NCBI RefSeq assembly: GCF_049933045.1 | Contig: NZ_CP187926.1 | Location: 186,001-250,000 of the forward strand | Direction of reading: 5' to 3' | Length of the DNA: 64,000 nt | Source of the DNA: Pseudocolwellia sp049933045 | Lineage (GTDB): Bacteria; Pseudomonadota; Gammaproteobacteria; Enterobacterales; Alteromonadaceae | Shown here: one piece after another, positions 25,506 to 34,596 of the stretch | Layout: the number at the start of each line of letters is the position of its first letter | How positions within the stretch are numbered: position 1 is the stretch's first letter | The notes under the pieces: model-generated | What the model was told of the DNA's origin: nothing | The model's input: the letters and a program-made list of their open reading frames with translations, nothing else | The model's database searches: none | Translations under genes and position numbers: made by a program

Positions 25506-26626
25506 CCCACATTATAGAAATTCATCAATTACAGGTGAAACTACAACAAAAAACTATTTTGTCGGATATCAGCTTTGCCCTTGAAGCAGGTGATATATTA
25601 GGTTTAGTCGGTCCAAGTGGCTGTGGTAAAACGACATTACTAAACACCTTAGCAGGATTTATTGAGCAAGAAGATGGTAGTATTTCTATTGGTGATTCAG
25701 CGTTAATCACGAAACAAAATTTATTACCGCCAGAGCAACGTAACATCGGGATGATATTTCAAGACTATGCCTTATTTCCCCATCTAACGGTTGAGAAAAA
25801 TGTTGGCTTTGGAATTGATAAGCTAGACAAAGCCAGTAGATCAGCAAGAATTAACGAATTACTGAGTTTATTAGAATTAAAAGATCTTGGTCAGCGCTAT
25901 CCTCATCAATTATCAGGAGGTCAACAGCAGCGTGTTGCTATTGCTCGTGCTTTAGCGCCTCAGCCACAAGTATTATTACTTGATGAACCCTTTTCTAATA
26001 TTGATGCACGTTTACGTAATGAATTGATGATAGAGATTCGTCAATTACTCAAATCGTTAAACATGACGGCTATCTTTGTTACTCACAATAAAGACGAAGT
26101 TTTTACATTTGCGGATAAAATAGCGGTGATGTATGAAGGTCAGTTATTACAAATAGGCTCGCCAATATACGTGAGTCAGCATCCTAATAGTTGGCAAGTT
26201 GCAGACTTTCTTCAGCTGGGGAGTTGGTTACCGTTCAAAAAAACAGAAAACCTGATTGAAACAGCTTTAGGTATTATCGAATTAGATTCAACGACTCAGC
26301 TCAGCAATCATATACAAAGTACTAATGAAAGTAGTGATAGTCGTTCTGATGAAAGCACGCTTGCCGAAAGTAAGAACAAACAAGTTATGCTGATTAAACC
26401 TAAAGATGTTGACGTTGTTTTTGATAATAAACCTAATGTTGTCGTTAATCACATAGGGATCACTGAACAAGGTTATCATTACATTGTAAATAGTATCGAA
26501 AATTCAGAAGAATTGAACATCAACAGACTCAGTTTTCATCATGAACAAGTCTTCGAATTAGGTCAGAAGCTATCTATTTGTATAAAATCCCACCATTATT
26601 TAACATTTCAACGAGATGCGGTTTAG
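25502..26626 (+). CDS. Iron ABC transporter ATP-binding protein (FbpC type)
   Basis: A 374-residue ABC ATPase: Walker A GPSGCGKTTLLNTL, Q-loop FQDYALFPHLT, signature LSGGQQQRVAIARAL, Walker B VLLLDEPFSNID and the switch histidine in FVTHNKDE. The last 130 residues form the OB-like regulatory extension of FbpC/PotA-type ATPases. The GTG start overlaps the permease stop (GTGA), so the two are translationally coupled. The linker around residue 270-290 is Ser/Glu/Asn rich and looks variable. Confidence 0.93.
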   Translation: MTHIIEIHQLQVKLQQKTILSDISFALEAGDILGLVGPSGCGKTTLLNTLAGFIEQEDGSISIGDSALITKQNLLPPEQRNIGMIFQDYALFPHLTVEKNVGFGIDKLDKASRSARINELLSLLELKDLGQRYPHQLSGGQQQRVAIARALAPQPQVLLLDEPFSNIDARLRNELMIEIRQLLKSLNMTAIFVTHNKDEVFTFADKIAVMYEGQLLQIGSPIYVSQHPNSWQVADFLQLGSWLPFKKTENLIETALGIIELDSTTQLSNHIQSTNESSDSRSDESTLAESKNKQVMLIKPKDVDVVFDNKPNVVVNHIGITEQGYHYIVNSIENSEELNINRLSFHHEQVFELGQKLSICIKSHHYLTFQRDAV

Positions 26627-26851
26627 GCCGTTATTAACGTGGGAATTGCATAAAATATATTAAAGTTATAAATGGGAATTTATCCCTCATTTTTAATTCA
26701 GTCTCTCAAATATTGTATAAAATAGTAACAAAAAATTTAATATCCAGTAAAAATAAGGGCTGTAAATCCACAAAAGCCCACATTTTCATAAACTTCCCCT
26801 AAAGCCTTTATTTTATTGAGATCTAGCGAGATCAATTTCATGATTCTTTGC
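26627..26851. other. Gap between the iron operon and the dcw cluster
   Basis: Part of a 321-bp non-coding stretch (26627-26947). It is AT-rich and contains no recognisable gene or strong terminator hairpin; the dcw promoter and MraZ repeats occupy its right end. Confidence 0.6.
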
Positions 26852-26879
26852 TTGACAGAACCTTGCTTTCCTATCTAAA
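26852..26879 (+). promoter_or_regulatory. Probable sigma-70 promoter of the dcw cluster (Pmra)
   Basis: A consensus TTGACA -35 hexamer at 26852-26857 is followed after 16 bp by a weak -10 (TCTAAA, 26874-26879), immediately before the MraZ repeats. The arrangement parallels the E. coli mraZ promoter. Confidence 0.55.
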
Positions 26880-26889
26880 CTGTCCAATG

Positions 26890-26914
26890 TGGATAAAAGT
26901 GGGAAAAAGTGGAT
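26890..26914 (+). promoter_or_regulatory. MraZ-binding direct repeats
   Basis: Three TGGNN repeats at exactly 10-bp spacing: TGGAT (26890), TGGGA (26900), TGGAT (26910), each preceded by an A-rich spacer ending in G. This matches the TGGGN-N5 direct repeats bound by the MraZ octamer for autorepression of dcw. They lie 34-58 bp before the mraZ ATG. Confidence 0.85.
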
Positions 26915-26947
26915 CAAAACTGATCCACCCAACAAAAAGACAGGGTT

Positions 26948-27406
26948 ATGTTTAGAGGCACCAGCTCAATCACATTAGATAGCAAGAATAGAATCACGGT
27001 ACCTACGAAGTATCGCGAGGAGCTATTTGCTGATTGCCAAGGAAAAATGGTGTGCACAGTTGATATTCAACATCCTTGTTTATTGCTTTACCCGATCCAC
27101 GAATGGGAAGAAATAGAATTAAAGTTGTGTGAATTGTCGAGCATGAATCCTCAAGAACGTCTTGCTCAACAAAAATTATTAGGTAATGCCTCTGATTGTG
27201 AAATTGATAAAAGTGGAAGATTACTTATCAATGGGCCATTAAGACAACACGCAAGTTTAGAAAAAAATATTATTTTAGTTGGCCAGTTGAAAAAATTTGA
27301 AATTTGGAGCGAACAAGCTTGGCAAACACAAATGCAACAAGATATTAGTGAAATGCAAGCCAGCGATATCCAGCTTACAGAAAGATTACTCGATTTGTCT
27401 TTATAG
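26948..27406 (+). CDS. mraZ: Transcriptional regulator MraZ
   Basis: A 152-residue DNA-binding protein with two AbrB/SpoVT-like half-domains: LDSKNRITVPTKYREEL near the N terminus and CEIDKSGRLLINGPLRQHA near residue 80. The DxxGR-type loops form the DNA-binding ring of MraZ. It heads the dcw cluster and in E. coli represses its own promoter; the matching repeats are visible just upstream. rsmH follows after 58 bp. Confidence 0.97.
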   Translation: MFRGTSSITLDSKNRITVPTKYREELFADCQGKMVCTVDIQHPCLLLYPIHEWEEIELKLCELSSMNPQERLAQQKLLGNASDCEIDKSGRLLINGPLRQHASLEKNIILVGQLKKFEIWSEQAWQTQMQQDISEMQASDIQLTERLLDLSL

Positions 27407-27464
27407 TATCAATCGAGTCATTCGGTAGATATAACAATTAACGATACGGTTATTTAATAAAAAA

Positions 27465-28406
27465 ATGCAAATAGATAATTCACACATTTCAGTATTGCTC
27501 AATGAAGCAGTAGACGGACTAGCTATCAACCCAGACGGTGTTTATATCGACTGCACCTTTGGTCGTGGCGGACACTCTAGCCTTATCCTTTCTCAACTTT
27601 CAGACTCAGGACGATTAATTGCGATTGATCGTGATTTAACGGCTATTGCCGCTGCTGAAAAGTTTGCTGATGATCCTCGTTTTCTTATTGAACATAACGG
27701 CTTTGCAGAATTAGAAGCTATTGCTAACAAACACAACTTATTAGAAAAAGTCGACGGTATTTTATTAGATTTAGGTGTTTCATCACCTCAATTAGATGAT
27801 GCAGACCGTGGCTTTAGTTTTATGAAAGATGGTCCATTAGATATGAGAATGGACACCAGTAAAGGTCAAACAGCAGCAGAATGGATTGCCGTAGCTGATG
27901 TTGAAGATATTACTTGGGTGCTAAGAACTTTTGGTGAAGAAAAGCACGCATGGAAAATTGCGAATGCGATTGTTGATGCTCGTGAAGAAACACCTTTTAC
28001 CCGTACCTCTGAGCTTGCCAAGTTAATTAAAACGGTGGCACCGCAAAGAGAAATTAAAAAGCATCCAGCAACACGTAGTTTTCAAGCTATTCGTATTTAT
28101 ATTAATAGCGAACTTGAACAAATTGAAAAAGTACTAGCGTCTTCATTATCTGTATTAGCAGAAGACGGACGTTTAGTGGTTATTAGCTTTCATTCTTTAG
28201 AAGATAGACTTGTTAAACAGTTTATGAAGAAACATTCGCAAGGTAAGCAAGTACCACGTGGATTACCTATTAGCGAAGCTGAGTTACAAAAAGGTAAAAA
28301 GTTATCGTTAGTGGGTAGAAGATTGAAGCCAAGTAAAGATGAATTAGAAGTGAATAACAGAGCAAGAAGCTCTGTATTGCGTATCGCTCAGAGACTTACA
28401 CGATAA
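27465..28406 (+). CDS. rsmH: 16S rRNA (cytosine(1402)-N(4))-methyltransferase
   Basis: RsmH (MraW) N4-methylates C1402 of 16S rRNA in the 30S decoding centre. The 313-residue protein (E. coli 313) has the SAM-binding DCTFGRGGHSSLIL motif, the LLDLGVSSPQLDDADRGFSF stretch and the C-terminal VISFHSLEDRLVKQF motif. It keeps the standard second position in the dcw cluster, 17 bp before ftsL. Confidence 0.97.
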   Translation: MQIDNSHISVLLNEAVDGLAINPDGVYIDCTFGRGGHSSLILSQLSDSGRLIAIDRDLTAIAAAEKFADDPRFLIEHNGFAELEAIANKHNLLEKVDGILLDLGVSSPQLDDADRGFSFMKDGPLDMRMDTSKGQTAAEWIAVADVEDITWVLRTFGEEKHAWKIANAIVDAREETPFTRTSELAKLIKTVAPQREIKKHPATRSFQAIRIYINSELEQIEKVLASSLSVLAEDGRLVVISFHSLEDRLVKQFMKKHSQGKQVPRGLPISEAELQKGKKLSLVGRRLKPSKDELEVNNRARSSVLRIAQRLTR

Positions 28407-28423
28407 ACGAGATGCAATAGATT

Positions 28424-28738
28424 ATGGCATCTAAAAAGATCGTTCTAGCATTTGAAATATGGAAAGACCTAAAGCGTAATATTTTAGTACTTATTTTACT
28501 TATGTCGGTTCTGGTTTCAGCATTTTATGTGATTTATTTCACTCATATGCATCGTCAAACCACCAGTTCTTTTGAGAACTTATTAGTTGAGCGTGACGAG
28601 TTAGATATTGAATATCGTAACTTATTATTAGAACAAAACAGCTTAGCTGAGCATAGCGCGATAGAAAGTAAAGCAGCTAAACAATTAAACATGAAGCGTC
28701 CAGACGCTAAATCAGAAGTGATTATTACTTTGCCATGA
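28424..28738 (+). CDS. ftsL: Cell division protein FtsL
   Basis: A 104-residue bitopic membrane protein: short cytoplasmic N terminus, one transmembrane helix (about 17-38, RNILVLILLMSVLVSAFYVI), then a periplasmic leucine-zipper-like coiled coil (SSFENLLVERDELDIEYRNL). FtsL forms the FtsQLB complex that activates FtsWI. The last four bases overlap the ftsI start (ATGA). Confidence 0.95.
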   Translation: MASKKIVLAFEIWKDLKRNILVLILLMSVLVSAFYVIYFTHMHRQTTSSFENLLVERDELDIEYRNLLLEQNSLAEHSAIESKAAKQLNMKRPDAKSEVIITLP

Positions 28739-30516
28739 GCAAAAAAATGACTAAACGAAATGAAAAATACAAGCCTACCACTGTAGCATGGCGTTTTTAC
28801 GTTGTGCTAGGTGTGATCTTGTTCGTTTATTCAGGTTTAGTGGCTCGCAGTGCTTACATTCAAATTATCGAACCTGATATGTTGAAAGAGCAAGGCGACA
28901 TGCGCTCACTTCGCACAGCAGCTAAAACGGTACAGCGTGGCTCTATTGTTGATCGTAATGGTGACGAGTTAGCGGTAAGTGTTCCTGTAGAAACTATTTG
29001 GGCAGACCCGAAAATAGTTATGCAGAATAAAGCATTAGACATGAAAGAGCATTGGCAAGCATTAGCTGATGTTTTAGATCAAGACGTTAATACACTAACC
29101 AGCCGTGTATTACGCCATCCTACTAAACGTTTTGTTTATATCGAACGTCAAGTATCTCCAGCTATGGCGAATTATGTTCGTCAGTTAAAAATCCCAGGTA
29201 TTCATTTAAGAAAAGAATCAAAACGCTTTTATCCTGCTGGCGAGATCAGTGCTCATATTGTTGGTTTTACCAATGTTGATGATAAAGGTATTGAAGGTGT
29301 TGAACGTGTTTACGACCAGTTACTTACAGGTACTGATGGAACACGCCAATACAGAAAAGATGCGAAAGGACGTAAAATTGAAATTTTGAAAGTGGAAGAT
29401 GCAACACCACCAAAAAATGTTCAATTAAGTATTGATCAACGTATTCAAGCACTTGCTTATAAAGAATTAAAAGGTGCAGTAAAAGCCTTTAAAGCGACAT
29501 CAGGTTCAGTTGTGGTAACTAACGTTCACACAGGTGAAATTTTGGCTATGGTAAATAGTCCGTCGTACAACCCAAATAATAGACGAAATACAGCGATTCA
29601 TCGCTTTCGCAATAGAGCAATTACTGACTTTTACGAGCCAGGCTCTACCATGAAGCCATTAACGGTGATCAGTGCTTTAGAATTCGGCTCAGTTGATAAA
29701 GATACCATTATCAATACCTCGCCTGGTTATATGAGATTAGGCGGACGCCGTGTAAGTGACCCGCGCAATTATGGTAAGCAAAGCCTTACAGATATTTTGG
29801 TTAACTCATCAAATATGGGAACAACCAAATTAGCCTTGTCGTTACCAAAAGAATATTACCTAGATAAGTTTTTTGAAGCTGGTTTTGGTGAAGATACAGG
29901 CACCGGCTTAATGGGCGAAAGCTCAGGCATCATGCATGATCGTCAACGTTGGTCTCAAATCGAGCTAGCGACTTTATCTTATGGTATGGGTGTAGCAGCT
30001 ACGCCACTTCAAATGGCGCGTTTTTATTCTACGATAGCTAATGGCGGTGTTAAACGTACCTTAACTATTTTAAAAGCAACACCTGAAAATAATCAGTTTA
30101 ATAAGTCAGAGCGTATTTTTTCTGAAGAACATACGCAAGAAGTTGTAAACATGCTTGAGCAAGTTGTTAACGAGCATGTTGAAGCCGCTATTGTTGATGG
30201 TTATCGCGTAGGCGGTAAAACAGGTACAGCATTTAAAGCGATGGCAGGTAGTTACGGAAACGATTATGTCGGTTTATTTGCAGGTATAGCACCTATAACT
30301 AATCCTGAATTGTCAGTTGTTGTTGTGATTAACGAACCAAGCGGTGATATGTATCACGGTGGTGAAGTTGCAGCTCCTGTATTTTCTCGCGTTATGAAAG
30401 GTGCATTGCATTTGTTAAATATCGCACCTGATAAATTAGAAGGCGCTAACGCAGTAAAAGTTAGCCATGTTAAAGCTAAGCCTGTTAAAAAAGTAGAGGA
30501 TAAAGACAATGTCTAA
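28735..30516 (+). CDS. ftsI: Peptidoglycan D,D-transpeptidase FtsI (PBP3)
   Basis: The septal transpeptidase that cross-links peptidoglycan during division. In 593 residues: an N-terminal anchor helix (about 22-42), a pedestal domain, then the transpeptidase domain with the active-site S304 in GSTMKP, the SSN motif and the KTGTA motif. It overlaps ftsL by four and murE by eight bases. Length and motif spacing are normal for class B PBP3. Confidence 0.97.
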   Translation: MSKKMTKRNEKYKPTTVAWRFYVVLGVILFVYSGLVARSAYIQIIEPDMLKEQGDMRSLRTAAKTVQRGSIVDRNGDELAVSVPVETIWADPKIVMQNKALDMKEHWQALADVLDQDVNTLTSRVLRHPTKRFVYIERQVSPAMANYVRQLKIPGIHLRKESKRFYPAGEISAHIVGFTNVDDKGIEGVERVYDQLLTGTDGTRQYRKDAKGRKIEILKVEDATPPKNVQLSIDQRIQALAYKELKGAVKAFKATSGSVVVTNVHTGEILAMVNSPSYNPNNRRNTAIHRFRNRAITDFYEPGSTMKPLTVISALEFGSVDKDTIINTSPGYMRLGGRRVSDPRNYGKQSLTDILVNSSNMGTTKLALSLPKEYYLDKFFEAGFGEDTGTGLMGESSGIMHDRQRWSQIELATLSYGMGVAATPLQMARFYSTIANGGVKRTLTILKATPENNQFNKSERIFSEEHTQEVVNMLEQVVNEHVEAAIVDGYRVGGKTGTAFKAMAGSYGNDYVGLFAGIAPITNPELSVVVVINEPSGDMYHGGEVAAPVFSRVMKGALHLLNIAPDKLEGANAVKVSHVKAKPVKKVEDKDNV

Positions 30517-32080
30517 TACACCTCGCTTTTCAATACATCTAGCATTAAACGCTTTTAACATTCCGTTGAATATAGAATTGTCAGAGCAAGAAGAACGTGA
30601 TCTAGTAAACGACAGCAGACAAGTTAAAGCGGGCGATATTTTTGCTGCGACTTTAGGTCATCTAAGTGACGGTCGCGATTATATTGATCAAGCTATAAAG
30701 TCTGGCGCTGAGCTTATTTTAATTCAATGTGATGACATAAGTCTGCATGGAAAAATTGAGCTAAGAAAAGTTGAAAAAGCTCAACAAACAGCGACAGATT
30801 CAGAGACTAAAAAGTCTCAAAGAACGGTAACACTTGTTCACTTCTTTGAGCTGCATAAACATTTATCAAGACTGGCAAGTTTATATTATTTACAAGCACA
30901 CAATAAGCTAACCACGGTAGGTATTACTGGCACAAATGGTAAAACTACAACGAGCCAAATTATTGCTCAATTATTTGAAGGTTGTGGTAAATCGTGTGCT
31001 GTTATTGGCACCGTTGGCGCAGGTAAATTAGATGCTTTAACGCCATTAGTAAATACAACGCCAGGTCCTACAGAACTTAATAAATTATTGAATGACTTTG
31101 TTAATGACAATATTAGCCACGTAGCTATGGAAATATCGTCGCATGCATTAGATCAAAATCGTGTTTCACCATCAATTCTTGATGTTGCTGTGTTTACAAA
31201 CTTAAGCAGAGACCATCTTGATTACCATAAAACGATGGAAAATTACGCGTCAGCTAAAGAACAAATTTTCACCAAAGATACAGCACAAATTGCTGTACTA
31301 AATGGTGACGATACTTGTGCTCAAGCTTGGTTAAAAAGCTGGACAACAGATTCAACTATTTTTGTTTATGGTTTAAAAGAAGCAGTAAAAGAACATAAGT
31401 GTTTTGTATACGCAAACAACATTAAGCATACAGCGCAAGGTGTTGAATTTAGTTTAGAAACGTATGCAGGTCATATAAAAATTACTTGCGTCTTAATGGG
31501 CGACTTTAATGTAAGTAACCTTTTAGCGTCTATTGCTGTGTTATTAAGCCAAGGTTACAGCTTAGAAAAAATATCCAAAGCCATTAAAGAATTAAAACCT
31601 ATTATTGGTCGAATGGAAGTGATTTCATCAGCTAACTTACCTGCTTCAGTTATTGATTATGCTCATACTCCTGATGCGCTAGAAAGTGCACTTAAAGCAT
31701 GTCGATTACATTGCCAAGGTGATTTATATGTAGTGTTTGGTTGCGGCGGTGATCGCGACAACGGTAAACGTTCTTTAATGGGAGCGGTTGCTGAGCAATA
31801 TGCAGATCATGTGGTTATTACTAACGATAACCCTCGTAATGAATCTCCAACGGATATTGCTGATGAAATACTACAAGGCTTTAAGTTTCCTGAAAAAGCT
31901 AAGGTTATCTTAACGCGCAGTGAAGCTGTAGAAAATACAATAAACACAGCTACAGCAAGCGATATGATTTTGTTTGCGGGTAAAGGGCACGAAAATTACA
32001 TCGTAATAGGTAATGAAAAACTTGCCTACAACGAGCGTGAATTTGTTCAATCAATTTATGCTAAAAAGGCAATGCTATGA
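30509..32080 (+). CDS. murE: UDP-MurNAc-L-Ala-D-Glu:meso-diaminopimelate ligase
   Basis: MurE adds the third stem-peptide residue. The 523-residue ligase has the P-loop GITGTNGKTTTSQI and the DNPRNESP motif, which selects meso-diaminopimelate rather than lysine, so the wall is the gram-negative DAP type. The N-terminal domain contains a poorly conserved polar insertion (about residues 88-112, Lys/Thr/Ser rich), making it slightly longer than E. coli MurE (495). It overlaps ftsI by eight and murF by four bases. Confidence 0.96.
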   Translation: MSNTPRFSIHLALNAFNIPLNIELSEQEERDLVNDSRQVKAGDIFAATLGHLSDGRDYIDQAIKSGAELILIQCDDISLHGKIELRKVEKAQQTATDSETKKSQRTVTLVHFFELHKHLSRLASLYYLQAHNKLTTVGITGTNGKTTTSQIIAQLFEGCGKSCAVIGTVGAGKLDALTPLVNTTPGPTELNKLLNDFVNDNISHVAMEISSHALDQNRVSPSILDVAVFTNLSRDHLDYHKTMENYASAKEQIFTKDTAQIAVLNGDDTCAQAWLKSWTTDSTIFVYGLKEAVKEHKCFVYANNIKHTAQGVEFSLETYAGHIKITCVLMGDFNVSNLLASIAVLLSQGYSLEKISKAIKELKPIIGRMEVISSANLPASVIDYAHTPDALESALKACRLHCQGDLYVVFGCGGDRDNGKRSLMGAVAEQYADHVVITNDNPRNESPTDIADEILQGFKFPEKAKVILTRSEAVENTINTATASDMILFAGKGHENYIVIGNEKLAYNEREFVQSIYAKKAML

Positions 32081-33468
32081 TTTTATTAGCACTTTCAAGT
32101 ATTGCTAGCGCCGTTGATGGGCAATTAGTGGGTGCTGATTTATCTATCGATAATATTACTACCGATACACGTGCGATAAATAAAGGCGATTTGTTTTTAG
32201 CCTTTAAAGGCCCTAATTTTGATGGCCACAAATTTATTGAACAGGCTGAAAAGTCAGGTTGTTCAGCGCTTATTGTTGATCATCAAGTTGATTCTCAATT
32301 AGCACAGATTATTGTAAAAGATACTCACAAAGCATTAGGTCAAATTGCTGCCTTTGTTAAGAAAACTGTAGCTCCTAAAGCTGTTGCTATAACTGGAAGT
32401 AGTGGCAAGACAACAGTTAAAGAAATGACTTCAGCTATTCTATCTCGTGTGGGCAATGTTTTAGCTACTAAAGGTAATTTCAATAACGATATTGGTGTGC
32501 CATTAACGCTATTAAGGCTCGAACATAATCACGATTATGCAGTAGTGGAGCTAGGAGCAAATCATATTGGCGAAATTGCTTATACAACTGAATTAACTCA
32601 ACCTGATGTTGCCGTAATTAATAACATTGCTGCTGCTCATTTAGAAGGTTTTGGTAGTTTATGTGGTGTTGCACGTGCAAAAGGCGAGATATTTGAAGGC
32701 TTATCTGAAAATGGTGTTGCTTTATACAATCAAGATTGCAAGTTTGCAGATAAATGGCAATGGCGTTTAGAAAACAAAACCGTACGTCGTTTTTCTTGTG
32801 TAAGCGAGTCTGATTGTTACAGCGCCAATGTTGTTTTAGACGATAGAGGTTGCGCAAGTTTTACCTTAAATACTCATATCGGTAATACCTTTATCGAGTT
32901 AACTGTACCTGGTAAACATAATGTATGTAACGCCGTTGCAGCTGCACTTATCGCGATAGAGTTTGGCGTAAGTTTAGATGATATACGTTTAGGTTTAGCT
33001 GAAATGCAGCCAGTGCAAGGGCGTTCAAATATTCATCAGATAACTGAAAGTATTAGACTGATTGATGATACCTACAACGCTAATGTGGAATCTATAAAAG
33101 CAGCAACTGATTTACTGGCGAGTTACCCAGGAAAGCGCATTTTAATTTTAGGTGACATGGGTGAGTTAGGTGCTGAGGCGAGAAGTTATCACCAAGAAGT
33201 GGGTGAATATGCTCGTGATTGTAAAATTGAACATTTACTAACGGTAGGTGTTTTAAGTCAGGTAACTGCTGATGCTTTTAATCAATCAAAAGAAACAAGC
33301 TGTCATTTTAGTTCGAAAGAAGCGCTAATCGAAGCTCTTCACCCGTTATTAAAAAATGAAGAACAACAAATATCAATATTAATTAAAGGTTCAAGAAGCG
33401 CTCATATGGAACACGTTGTAAAAGAAATTATTACCCAATATCAATCTTCTAAAGAGGTAATAGCATAA
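32077..33468 (+). CDS. murF: UDP-MurNAc-tripeptide:D-Ala-D-Ala ligase
   Basis: MurF adds the D-Ala-D-Ala dipeptide to complete the stem peptide. The 463-residue protein has the N-terminal DTRAINKGDLFLAFKG substrate motif, the P-loop AITGSSGKTTVKEM and the conserved DDTYNANVESIKAA stretch. It overlaps murE by four bases and its stop overlaps the mraY ATG by one base, as in a tight translationally coupled array. Confidence 0.96.
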   Translation: MILLALSSIASAVDGQLVGADLSIDNITTDTRAINKGDLFLAFKGPNFDGHKFIEQAEKSGCSALIVDHQVDSQLAQIIVKDTHKALGQIAAFVKKTVAPKAVAITGSSGKTTVKEMTSAILSRVGNVLATKGNFNNDIGVPLTLLRLEHNHDYAVVELGANHIGEIAYTTELTQPDVAVINNIAAAHLEGFGSLCGVARAKGEIFEGLSENGVALYNQDCKFADKWQWRLENKTVRRFSCVSESDCYSANVVLDDRGCASFTLNTHIGNTFIELTVPGKHNVCNAVAAALIAIEFGVSLDDIRLGLAEMQPVQGRSNIHQITESIRLIDDTYNANVESIKAATDLLASYPGKRILILGDMGELGAEARSYHQEVGEYARDCKIEHLLTVGVLSQVTADAFNQSKETSCHFSSKEALIEALHPLLKNEEQQISILIKGSRSAHMEHVVKEIITQYQSSKEVIA

Positions 33469-34550
33469 TGTTACTTTGGTTAGCAGAATACTTAACACAA
33501 TATTTTAGTGCCTTTAATGTTTTTTCATATTTAACTTTTAGAGCCATTGTTAGCACCTTAACAGCCTTAATTGTTTCTTTATATTTTGGTCCTAAATTGA
33601 TCAAATATTTACAAGATATGCAAATAGGTCAAACAGTACGTGACGATGGACCTCAAAGTCATTTATCTAAATCAGGCACACCAACAATGGGCGGCATATT
33701 AATTTTAGCCTCAATTGTATTTAGTGTTTTGTTATGGGCTGACTTATCAAACACTTACGTACAAGTTGTTTTATTTGTAGTGGTGAGCTTCGGTATCATT
33801 GGTTTTGTTGATGATTACCGCAAAGTCATTAGAAAAGATTCAAACGGCTTAATCGCTCGTTGGAAGTACTTTTGGCAAACGGTTGTAGGTTTAGCAACAG
33901 CTATTTTCTTATATCAATTTGCTCAAACGCCTGAAGAAACATCCTTAGTTATTCCGTTTATTAAAGATGTATTACCTCAATTAGGTATTTTCTACATTGT
34001 AATGACGTACTTCGTGATTGTAGGTACGAGTAACGCTGTTAACTTAACCGATGGTTTAGACGGTTTAGCGATTGTTCCAACCGTTATGGTTGCTGGCGCT
34101 TTAGGTTTATTTGCTTACGTTACGGGTAATGCAAACTTCTCCGAGTACTTAAATATTTCTCATATCCCATTAACCAGTGAGTTAGTGGTGGTATGTACGG
34201 CAATTGTTGGTGCAGGTTTAGGGTTCTTATGGTTTAACACTTACCCAGCTCAAGTATTTATGGGCGATGTAGGTTCTTTAGCTTTAGGCGCTGCGTTAGG
34301 TGTTATTGCGGTACTGGTTAGACAAGAGCTTGTGTTATTTATTATGGGCGGTGTTTTTGTTGTAGAAACCGTGTCAGTTATTTTACAAGTAGGCTCATAT
34401 AAATTACGTGGGCAACGCATTTTCAGAATGGCGCCCATTCATCATCATTACGAATTAAAAGGTTGGCCAGAGCCAAGAGTAATCGTTAGGTTTTGGATCA
34501 TATCAGTGGTTTTAGTATTAATTGGTTTAGCGACATTAAAACTACGTTAG
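33468..34550 (+). CDS. mraY: Phospho-MurNAc-pentapeptide transferase
   Basis: MraY transfers phospho-MurNAc-pentapeptide to undecaprenyl phosphate, forming lipid I at the inner membrane. The 360 residues (E. coli 360) contain about ten transmembrane helices and the motifs GPQSHLSKSGTPTMGG, the catalytic FVDDYRK and NLTDGLDGLA, and the histidine cluster MAPIHHHYELKGW. Standard position in dcw. Confidence 0.98.
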   Translation: MLLWLAEYLTQYFSAFNVFSYLTFRAIVSTLTALIVSLYFGPKLIKYLQDMQIGQTVRDDGPQSHLSKSGTPTMGGILILASIVFSVLLWADLSNTYVQVVLFVVVSFGIIGFVDDYRKVIRKDSNGLIARWKYFWQTVVGLATAIFLYQFAQTPEETSLVIPFIKDVLPQLGIFYIVMTYFVIVGTSNAVNLTDGLDGLAIVPTVMVAGALGLFAYVTGNANFSEYLNISHIPLTSELVVVCTAIVGAGLGFLWFNTYPAQVFMGDVGSLALGAALGVIAVLVRQELVLFIMGGVFVVETVSVILQVGSYKLRGQRIFRMAPIHHHYELKGWPEPRVIVRFWIISVVLVLIGLATLKLR

Positions 34551-34596
34551 AAAGATTGAGATAAGAAATAAATAACTCAAAGGTAAAATTAGTTAA

